Origin: Pelomonas sp. BJYL3
Lineage (GTDB): Bacteria > Pseudomonadota > Gammaproteobacteria > Burkholderiales > Burkholderiaceae_C
Length of the DNA stretch: 64,000 bases
Direction of reading: 5' to 3'
Assembly (NCBI RefSeq): GCF_027257975.1
Contig: NZ_JANZKX010000003.1
Location: 558,001-622,000, forward strand
Below are positions 57,828-64,000 of this stretch, one piece after another. The stretch's first letter is position 1. Each line of letters starts with the position of its first letter. The position numbers and the translations under genes were made by a program. Under the pieces are notes generated by a model, which was not told where the DNA came from, did no database searches, and saw nothing but the letters and a program-made list of their open reading frames with translations.

Positions 57828-59165
57828 ATGCCCGCCGATCCGACCACGACCCCGCAGCGCCTGCTTCCGCCCGACGATGCATTGCGGACTGAGCTGCATA
57901 ACGAGGTGCATGCTCGTCCACCTGCACGGATCCGCACACCGGCACTGGTGACTTTCGTCGCGGTGCTGAACCGCGATGTGCCACGCGAGCTCGAACTCGC
58001 CCATCTTCGGATGCTTCCAGGCCAGCAGGCTCTCAGCGCCTCCGATGTTCAGGCCAACTTTCTTCGACTGCATCTGGGCGGCTACACCTTGAAGTGGGAG
58101 CGGCACACCGAGTTCACCCGCTACTCCGTGGTGTCTCCCTTGCCGGAGAGTCTCGGCCTCACGGCCAGCAACCCGGACCTTGGATCAGCCATGGGCATCG
58201 ACCCCGCCTGGCTCGCGGCCATCCCTGGCAGCACGGTGTCGGCCATTCAGCTTGCGATGCTGGAGCACCCGCTCGATGACCCTCCGGCGGCACTGGCCCT
58301 GGGTCAGCGCTGGCTGGGAGGGCAGGATGCGCTGGCGGCGCTCTTGGGTCAGGCTCGGACGATGGTGATGAGCGACTTCCGCCTTCGCAAGGATGGCTTC
58401 GAACGCATGCTGGTACTCGCCCCCGAGGGCATCACGCCTGCGCGTGTAGGTCGGGTATCGCAACGGCTTCTGGAACTCGAGGTCTATCGCCTGATGGCGC
58501 TGCGGGGACTCCCCGTCACCAAGTCCCTATCGCCGATGTTGCTGCGTGCGGAGTCTGGCCTGGCGGAGATCATCGGCCAGTTGGAAACGCGCGCTGACAC
58601 CGAGCAGGCGCTGCTGGACACGCTGATTCACCTGGCCGCGCGCGTCGAGCGCGCCACCGCGGAGCACATGTACCGGTTCTCTGCATCGCAGGCCTACGCC
58701 GAGCTCGTGCGCCAACGCATCAACGACCTGCGAGAGCAAGCCATCCCGGGTACGCAGACGCCGGGGGACTTCATCCAGCGACGGCTCTCACCAGCCATGG
58801 CGACCGTGGCTTCGACGGCTCAGCGCCTGGCCTCGCTGTCCCAGCGAATCGAGCGCACAAGCGCCTTGCTGCGCACCCGTGTCGACATCGCCACGGAGGC
58901 CCAGAACCAGGAGCTGCTCGCCCGCCTCACGCGAGGGCAGCAGCTGCAACTGAACCTGCAGACCACCGTGGAGGGGCTGTCAATCGCCGCCATCTCCTAT
59001 TACGTTGTGAGCCTGCTGCTGTATGGCGCCAAGGCGCTCAAAGGGGCGGGCCTGGCCATTCAGCCAGAAATGACTGCGGGTGCGCTGATCCCACTCGTCC
59101 TGTGGGGCGTGTGGCGGGCGACACGCCGCGTGCACGACCGCCTGCATCGCGAACAGGGCTTGTAA
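57828..59165 (+). CDS. DUF3422 family membrane protein
   Basis: A 445-residue protein with the DUF3422 pattern: an N-terminal LRTELHNEVHARPPARIRTPA stretch, then long helical regions and two hydrophobic segments near the C-terminus (about 385-430). Probably an inner-membrane protein with a large cytoplasmic helical domain. Function of the family is unknown. The start at 57828 matches the family N-terminus; the longer frame adds noncoding-like residues. Confidence 0.9.
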   Translation: MPADPTTTPQRLLPPDDALRTELHNEVHARPPARIRTPALVTFVAVLNRDVPRELELAHLRMLPGQQALSASDVQANFLRLHLGGYTLKWERHTEFTRYSVVSPLPESLGLTASNPDLGSAMGIDPAWLAAIPGSTVSAIQLAMLEHPLDDPPAALALGQRWLGGQDALAALLGQARTMVMSDFRLRKDGFERMLVLAPEGITPARVGRVSQRLLELEVYRLMALRGLPVTKSLSPMLLRAESGLAEIIGQLETRADTEQALLDTLIHLAARVERATAEHMYRFSASQAYAELVRQRINDLREQAIPGTQTPGDFIQRRLSPAMATVASTAQRLASLSQRIERTSALLRTRVDIATEAQNQELLARLTRGQQLQLNLQTTVEGLSIAAISYYVVSLLLYGAKALKGAGLAIQPEMTAGALIPLVLWGVWRATRRVHDRLHREQGL

Positions 59166-59186
59166 GCCTTTGCCCGTCATTTCAAA

Positions 59187-60644
59187 CTAGGCGCGGATGC
59201 GCTCGGCCGCGATGAACCCGCTCTGCGCAGCCGCCTCGAAGGTCGGGTAGATCGTGTAGTCCCCCGCCAGGACGAGCGGCCCTTCGTTCAAACGATCCAG
59301 CTGGAGAAGCCGGCCGTAAGCGCCGAGCGACATGATCGGGTAGGCGTGGGAGAAGCGCTGGATGTCGTGGCCGACCACCCGCTGAGTGGCGCCCGGAAAG
59401 ACTTTCTCCAGATCGACATAGAGCTTGCGGAGCAGCACCTCGTCGCTCCATTCGAGCACCGAGCGATCCTGCCCACTGGCCGGCGCCATGTACACCGAGG
59501 CAATGCCCGTGCGCGGCAAACGACGAGCGCGATCGTGAAGCCGCTCGACCCAGGTGGCATCGTAGACATCGGTGAAGACGTAGCCGTCCGGCACCGCCAG
59601 GTCGAAGGCTCTGTCAAAGATCGGTTCGTCCGTGAAGAGCGCTACCGTAGCGTAGGCGGCATAGCGCACTGACTGAAGCAGCCGTCGTCGCTCCTCAGTC
59701 AGCGCCTGCTCGGCAATCGCCAGCGTGACGGGCGCGGGCGTCGCCAGCACGACCTTGCGCGTCATCACCGTGACCTCACCCGCTCGTGCATCCTGGTACG
59801 TCACCTCGAACAACTCGCCGACTGGTCGGACGCGGGTGACGGTGCACCCACGACGCAGCCGCTCGCCCAGGACGCGCGCGAGCGCGCCCGTGAGCTCGGT
59901 GATGCCCGTCTTGAAGGAATAGGCACCCGAGCGTTCCGGCTCATCCGCATCCTCGGCGTCATCGGCATCTCCTTCGGCGTCGCCGTAGTCGAAGGCGGCC
60001 TCCGGCAGAAAGCTCAGGGCCGAGATCTCGTTCAGCGTTGCACCGAACAGGCCCTTGGCGCTCACGTTGTACTTGCGAAGGAACACCTCGGGCATGCCGT
60101 TCTCCCGCAACCACTGCAGGGCGGTGATGCCGTCCAGCCGGCGGTTCATGGCGTTGTACTCGAGCGAAGGAATTTCGTCGTAATGCTGGAAGGCCTGCAG
60201 CACGAGCTGCTTGAATCGCCGGTACGTCGCGGCGTCGCTGTTCTGGACCAGGTAGCGTCGCAGCCCGCTCTGGCCGTAGTGAAAACGCTGGCCATCGAAC
60301 TGCGCATCCATCGGTGATGGAATTTCACAGGGCTCCAGCCCGAGATCATCAGCCAGGGTCTCCAGCGCTCCGTCCAGCTTGCCCAGGTACTCGGTGCCCT
60401 TGGCATAGGTATAGCCGGCGTGATGACCGGACAGCGTGCGGCCACCGGCTGAGCCGCCAGGCTCCAGGACGAGCAGGTCCTGATCTCGCAAAGCGTAGGC
60501 GCAGGTCAGTCCGGCGATGCCCGCACCAATCACCACGACAGACTTCGGCTGCTCGCCCACTGCCGCCATGGCCCGGCCAGCCGCGCCGCAGCTGGCCACT
60601 GCCAGCGCCTTGGCGGCCACCGCGAGTAGTTCTCTTCTGTTCAT
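59187..60644 (-). CDS. FAD-dependent amine oxidase, Tat-exported
   Basis: A 485-residue flavoprotein starting MNRRELLAVAAKALA after AGGAG. The RR motif and hydrophobic stretch are like a Tat signal. The FAD motif is VVIGAGIAGLTCAYA; the C-terminal GPLVLAGDYT segment belongs to the same FAD fold. The monoamine-oxidase-like fold suggests oxidation of an amine or related substrate in the periplasm. An acidic Asp/Glu-rich insert lies at about 235-255. It reads toward the DUF3422 gene and its 5' end faces the LuxR-type regulator. Confidence 0.9.
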   Translation of the reverse strand: MNRRELLAVAAKALAVASCGAAGRAMAAVGEQPKSVVVIGAGIAGLTCAYALRDQDLLVLEPGGSAGGRTLSGHHAGYTYAKGTEYLGKLDGALETLADDLGLEPCEIPSPMDAQFDGQRFHYGQSGLRRYLVQNSDAATYRRFKQLVLQAFQHYDEIPSLEYNAMNRRLDGITALQWLRENGMPEVFLRKYNVSAKGLFGATLNEISALSFLPEAAFDYGDAEGDADDAEDADEPERSGAYSFKTGITELTGALARVLGERLRRGCTVTRVRPVGELFEVTYQDARAGEVTVMTRKVVLATPAPVTLAIAEQALTEERRRLLQSVRYAAYATVALFTDEPIFDRAFDLAVPDGYVFTDVYDATWVERLHDRARRLPRTGIASVYMAPASGQDRSVLEWSDEVLLRKLYVDLEKVFPGATQRVVGHDIQRFSHAYPIMSLGAYGRLLQLDRLNEGPLVLAGDYTIYPTFEAAAQSGFIAAERIRA

Positions 60645-61111
60645 CTCTGACGCTCCTGACTGCGGGAAGAGGGCCTGCACACGTGCCCTTCGCAGGTCAG
60701 TGTTGCGTCGCCAGATGGAGATTGCATGGAGCCTGGATGGATGTTGCGTGGAGATCCCGTCCGCTTTCGAATCGATTGACCCTGATCAACGATATACCCA
60801 GAATCCATCGGCTCTTCCGGCCGTCCTGCCGCATTCGAAAGTCGCCCATAAAGTGTGGTTTGCTGTCCGAGTACGGGGAATCATGGAGCCCTTGCGGCGA
60901 CCAGCTCCAGTACATTTTTCAGCACCCCACCGAACTCTGGACGGTGGCCTAGGCGCCCGCAGCGATCGATCCGCATCGCGCCTTCGCCACCGCGGCGACC
61001 CTACCGGTCGTGCCACCACCCCGGCAACGGGCGGGCGCCGTTCACAGGCCATCGCCTGCGCGCACGGGATGCCTGACATCGATCTGTCCAATCACACGTA
61101 GAGTCCTTCGC
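60645..61111. promoter_or_regulatory. Divergent region between flavin oxidase and LuxR regulator
   Basis: A 467-bp region without a supported gene, fairly low in GC around 60780-60860. A possible TTGACC-17-CAGAAT lies at 60776-60804 on the plus strand. It is far (about 300 bp) from the LuxR start, so this assignment is weak. Confidence 0.35.
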
Positions 61112-62017
61112 ATGCCACCGTTTCAACTGATGGGCCAGGCCGCGTCGCCGGCTGCCGTACTTCCTGGCTCAGTGGTCCATCACCTTGACTGGGACGGATC
61201 ACCGCCGCATGCCGCCAGAAGCCTGGGCCCCGCGTTCGAAGAGATCGGCTCTCTGGCCCGATCCCTGGGGCACCCTTCCTTTCCTCGGATGCTGTGGGCC
61301 TTCGTGAACGCGCGCGTGCCCATCGCCTGCCTGGAGCTGTGCTGCCACACGCGTGACCCCGCCCGTTCACGCATGGTGAACATCGAATGGCTGGGTGCCG
61401 CCTCGGGAGCGGGCTATCCCGACAACGACCTCGAACAGGAAGCCAAGACCTACCTCAAGCGCCATTGGCACCTCGACCCGCTGATGCCACGCATCCTTCA
61501 GCTCGAAGGATCGGGCGGCTTCCAGATCACGCCAGACCAGATCAGCACCGCCGATGCCCGCGAGGAGTGGTTTGATGGCGGGTTGGTGCCGGAGCACTAC
61601 GCCATCTGTGAGGCCTTCGGTGACTTCATCTACGTGCTGTACTGCATGCGGACTTCGGAGCAGGCCCCCTTCAGCGACGGCGAACGGGCCGAGCTGCATC
61701 GCATGGCCGGCTTGGCGCTGCCGCTGCTGCGCAACCACGCGGAGATCCTCCCTGCCAAGCTGAGCATCCTCGATCACAACCCGACCCTGCGAAAGCACCT
61801 CGCCCGGCAGCTCGAACTGCAAGGACTCGAGCTGTCGCACCGTGAGTTCGAGGTCTGCCTGGCGGTGCTGTCTGGCAAGCCGCTGGCGCAGATGGCCGAT
61901 GACATGGGCCTGCAACCGTCGTCAGTCAAGACCTACACCACGCGGGCACTCGACAAGCTGGGCGTTCGCAGCAAGAGCGATCTGTTCAGTTGGTGCTTCT
62001 CGTCACCCACGCCCTGA
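61112..62017 (+). CDS. LuxR-type helix-turn-helix regulator
   Basis: A 301-residue regulator. The C-terminal LuxR helix-turn-helix is clear (LSHREFEVCLAVLSGKPLAQ, then DMGLQPSSVKTYTTRALDKLGV). The N-terminal region (about 1-220) lacks a clear acyl-homoserine-lactone-binding pattern, so the signal is unknown. It lies between two Tat-type flavin oxidase genes and diverges from one of them, so it may control one or both. The start at 61112 is preferred over an upstream frame. Confidence 0.88.
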   Translation: MPPFQLMGQAASPAAVLPGSVVHHLDWDGSPPHAARSLGPAFEEIGSLARSLGHPSFPRMLWAFVNARVPIACLELCCHTRDPARSRMVNIEWLGAASGAGYPDNDLEQEAKTYLKRHWHLDPLMPRILQLEGSGGFQITPDQISTADAREEWFDGGLVPEHYAICEAFGDFIYVLYCMRTSEQAPFSDGERAELHRMAGLALPLLRNHAEILPAKLSILDHNPTLRKHLARQLELQGLELSHREFEVCLAVLSGKPLAQMADDMGLQPSSVKTYTTRALDKLGVRSKSDLFSWCFSSPTP

Positions 62018-62042
62018 GTTCTTCGAGAACCACTTGCGGGTC

Positions 62043-62069
62043 GAGAGCAGGCCCGGAGGGCCCGCTCTC
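62043..62069. terminator. Bidirectional hairpin between LuxR regulator and flavin oxidase
   Basis: Arms GAGAGC/GCTCTC with an inner GGCCC/GGGCC and one mismatch. It lies between two converging stop codons and is a probable shared terminator; the T-run is weak. Confidence 0.6.
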
Positions 62070-62073
62070 TCGA

Positions 62074-63459
62074 TCAGGCCTTCAGTGCCAGGATCTGGTT
62101 TGCAGCCCGCTCGCCGCTCAGGTAGGCGCCGTGCGTGGTTTGCGGATAGTCCGGGTGCGTGTGCTCACCGGCGAAGAACACGCGGTTCGATACCGCGGTG
62201 GTGAGCGTCTTGACCATGGCCGGCGTGGAACCCGTGGCAAAGAAGGAGTAGGACCCATAGCTGAAGGGGTCCTGGTCCCAGCGGGTGACCTGGTAGTCGG
62301 TCGGGTTGGGAATGCCATCACCGAACATGTCACGCAGCACATCCATGGCCTTGTCGACGATCTGCCAGTCGGCCAGCGCTTCTTGCTGCTGACCGTAGAA
62401 GCCGGCTGTGAAACCAATGAGCACGGCCTTGCCGTTGAGCGCCGGAGAGGGATTGAACCAATCGTGGAACTTGCCCAGCTCGGCAGACGTCGGCACATAG
62501 GCGAGCCAGTCCTTCGCCGGCCAGAACACTGACGGGAAGCGCAGCACCACCTTGTTCAGCACCCCGGTGCCCATGCCCAGCTTCGAGATGGCCGTTGAGT
62601 AGGCGCTGGGCAGCGCCGGGCTGAAGCTGATCTTGTTCTTCTTCAATACGCCCAGCGGCACCGTGACGATGACCCGGTCGGCCGTGTAGGTGCCCACGTT
62701 GGTGGTGACGGTCACGCCCGTGCCGGTGTAGGCGATCTTGCTCACGATCTGGTTCAGGCGGATGTCCTGCCCCTGGGCGAGCGCATTCACGATGGGCTCG
62801 TAGCCGGTGTCGGGCAGATAGACCTCGGGGCCGGGGAATTCCTTGGCGTTATCCCAGTACCAGGCGGACAGTTCTGCGGTGTCGCCCGCATACTCGTAGC
62901 CACCGATCTCCCGCATCCAATAGTCCGTCAGGCGCTTGTCATAGGCGTCCATCGACGCATAGCCGATCTTGTTCTTGGTGTACTGCATCAGTGACATCTC
63001 CGAATTGGAGTCGCCACTGCTTTCCATGGCCTTTCGGACCTTGTCGCCCATCGTGTTGAAGTAGGTCAGGTCCGCGCCGGTCAGCGGCCCGTCACCCGCC
63101 TCGTACGCGGTGGTCTTGTCATAGGAGTCGGCCGCGAGGCGCAGGCCCAGCGCCTTGGCGATCGGTGTAATGGGGTTGCCCTTGCCGGACTCATGGATCC
63201 AGGTCGCCCCCAGATCCATCGGCAGATCAGCCCACTTGTGGCTGGTGTAGCAGCGCCCGCCGAAGCGGTTACGGCCCTCCAGGATCGTCACCAGATGGCC
63301 TTTCGCCTTGAGGATCTGTCCCGCACGAAGCCCGGCGAGCCCGGCCCCGATGATCAACACGTTTTGCCGGCCGATCGCGTGGGCGACCTGAGGGACGGTG
63401 GCGGAGGCAGCGGCCAAGGCACCTGTGCCGGCCATCTGCAAGAGTTCACGACGCTTCAT
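62074..63459 (-). CDS. Flavin monoamine oxidase family protein, Tat-exported
   Basis: A 461-residue flavoprotein. The N-terminus MKRRELLQMAGTGALAAASA is Tat-like. The FAD motif is VLIIGAGLAGLRAG, followed by the monoamine-oxidase GRNRFGGRCYT pattern; the C-terminal FFAGEHTHPDYPQTTHGAY motif closes the FAD site. It probably oxidises a polyamine or related amine in the periplasm. The start has AGGAG. It converges on the LuxR-type regulator. Confidence 0.93.
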   Translation of the reverse strand: MKRRELLQMAGTGALAAASATVPQVAHAIGRQNVLIIGAGLAGLRAGQILKAKGHLVTILEGRNRFGGRCYTSHKWADLPMDLGATWIHESGKGNPITPIAKALGLRLAADSYDKTTAYEAGDGPLTGADLTYFNTMGDKVRKAMESSGDSNSEMSLMQYTKNKIGYASMDAYDKRLTDYWMREIGGYEYAGDTAELSAWYWDNAKEFPGPEVYLPDTGYEPIVNALAQGQDIRLNQIVSKIAYTGTGVTVTTNVGTYTADRVIVTVPLGVLKKNKISFSPALPSAYSTAISKLGMGTGVLNKVVLRFPSVFWPAKDWLAYVPTSAELGKFHDWFNPSPALNGKAVLIGFTAGFYGQQQEALADWQIVDKAMDVLRDMFGDGIPNPTDYQVTRWDQDPFSYGSYSFFATGSTPAMVKTLTTAVSNRVFFAGEHTHPDYPQTTHGAYLSGERAANQILALKA

Positions 63460-63886
63460 CTCGACAATCTCCTGGAAGAGTGGAGGGCCCTCCGTGGAGG
63501 CGCCCGAACGGGGACAAGCTCATCAACCGAAACTGCGGATTCCCTCAACACCTGTCGCAATCACCGCGAACCAGGCGTCAGAGCGCCAGGCCAGCCTTGC
63601 TTCTTCTTGTCTTGGATCTGTGCGCCCGAGCCCCTGCGATGGCCAGGTGGCGGCGTGACGAGTAGCGTCACCCGGCGGACCGGAACCCCGGGCGCTCTCC
63701 CGCGATACGACAGGAGAACGACAGGCACACGGTAGCGAAGGGAGACCGGCGCTGTATGCCGGCCGATTGGAGGACAGGCGATTCTTCAAACGCTGCTAGG
63801 CCGGCGCCGATCAGCTTGGGGATGGCACCGACGCTCCCGCGTCGGCGATGGATGCGAGGCCGGCGCCGCGCGTGCAGCGCCGCCTG
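63460..63886. other. Gene-free stretch between flavin oxidase and alr
   Basis: A 427-bp region. It includes direct copies of GGCCGGCGCC near 63800 and 63860. A minus-strand frame at 63523-63789 is not credible as a gene. The promoter for the flavin oxidase should lie near 63460-63550. Confidence 0.4.
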
Positions 63887-64000
63887 TCAGTCCAGGTACT
63901 GCAAGGGCACACGCTTGACGTTGCACAGCAACTCGTACGCAATCGTGCCCGCACGGGAGGCCACCTCGTTCACGGGAATCGTGGGCCCCCACAGCTCCAC
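63887..64000 (-). CDS. alr: Alanine racemase, C-terminal end (truncated by window)
   Basis: Only the last 37 residues lie in the window. The conserved racemase C-terminus is visible (VELWGPTIPVNEVAS, then AGTIAYELLCNVKRVP). The enzyme interconverts L- and D-alanine for the cell wall using PLP. The stop is TGA at 63887-63889; the gene continues beyond the right edge. Confidence 0.93.
   Translation of the reverse strand: MELWGPTIPVNEVASRAGTIAYELLCNVKRVPLQYLD

Noticed and set aside
60517-61101. Plus-strand open frame in the LuxR/flavin oxidase spacer
   Set aside because: Overlaps the 5' end of the flavin oxidase and has no recognisable domain.
63523-63789. Small minus-strand open frame between the flavin oxidase and alr
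   Set aside because: Composition is Arg/Ser/Pro-rich with no motif or good ribosome site; treated as noncoding.

Overview
The window is GC-rich (roughly 70 percent by eye, lower from about 56.1 kb onward) and densely coding, with many start/stop overlaps. Gene content suggests a betaproteobacterium of the Burkholderiales, close to the Roseateles/Ideonella/Rubrivivax group. The pointers are a double cyanophycin synthetase locus with its DUF1854 protein and ABC exporter, small DUF3079 and DUF3297 proteins, and a TonB receptor, GH64 glucanase and porins of Gram-negative type. No database search was run, so the taxonomy is inference. No rRNA, tRNA, CRISPR array or intact mobile element was seen.

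Layout. 0-1.3 kb: an orphan protein whose N-terminus resembles DUF4157/eCIS-associated proteins. 1.3-9.2 kb: cyanophycin locus, with DUF1854 and an ABC exporter diverging from two cyanophycin synthetases, one of which has lost its Mur-ligase P-loop. 9.2-11.8 kb: small lipoprotein and membrane proteins. 12.1-14.9 kb: TonB-dependent receptor. 15-25.7 kb: housekeeping and hypothetical genes (two GNATs, UbiE-like methyltransferase, TPR protein, DUF3079, PaaI thioesterase, Pro/Ala-rich membrane protein, DUF3297, GH24 lysozyme, P-type ATPase, lipoprotein cytochrome c). 25.8-32.0 kb: a signalling operon made of a CheY-like regulator, a 1619-residue CHASE/5xPAS hybrid kinase with HPt, and a REC-GGDEF diguanylate cyclase.

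32.0-39.1 kb: an eight-gene minus-strand operon for membrane-lipid modification (FAD oxidoreductase, DUF1365, CFA-type methyltransferase, chalcone-isomerase-like protein, MFS, DUF3833 lipoprotein, SDR, NTF2-like). Most junctions overlap. It diverges from a TetR gene across a short AT-rich spacer with a palindrome, and TetR overlaps an SF1 helicase. 41.9-48.6 kb: HU, an alpha/beta hydrolase, an AhpD-like protein, a fused diaminopropionate ammonia-lyase/M20-type hydrolase and a separate M20 amidohydrolase, diverging from an Lrp/AsnC regulator. This looks like an amino-acid or ureide catabolic unit.

48.7-52.6 kb: a secreted modular beta-1,3-glucanase whose candidate promoter is bracketed by two LacI-type palindromes, followed by an overlapping GspC-like gene. 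53.1-54.7 kb: porin plus a PstS-like periplasmic protein. 55.1 kb: truD. 56.1-57.5 kb: a scar with 18-bp TGT...ACA inverted repeats next to an Mrr-type restriction endonuclease pseudogene broken by one stop and one frameshift. 57.8-63.5 kb: DUF3422 protein and two Tat-type flavin amine oxidases around a LuxR-type regulator. The window ends inside alr (alanine racemase), of which only the C-terminus is present.

The points most worth following are the enzyme fusion at 44.3-46.8 kb, the transposon-end-like repeats beside the broken Mrr gene, the paired LacI operators, the degenerate cyanophycin synthetase paralogue and the eCIS-like orphan at the left edge.
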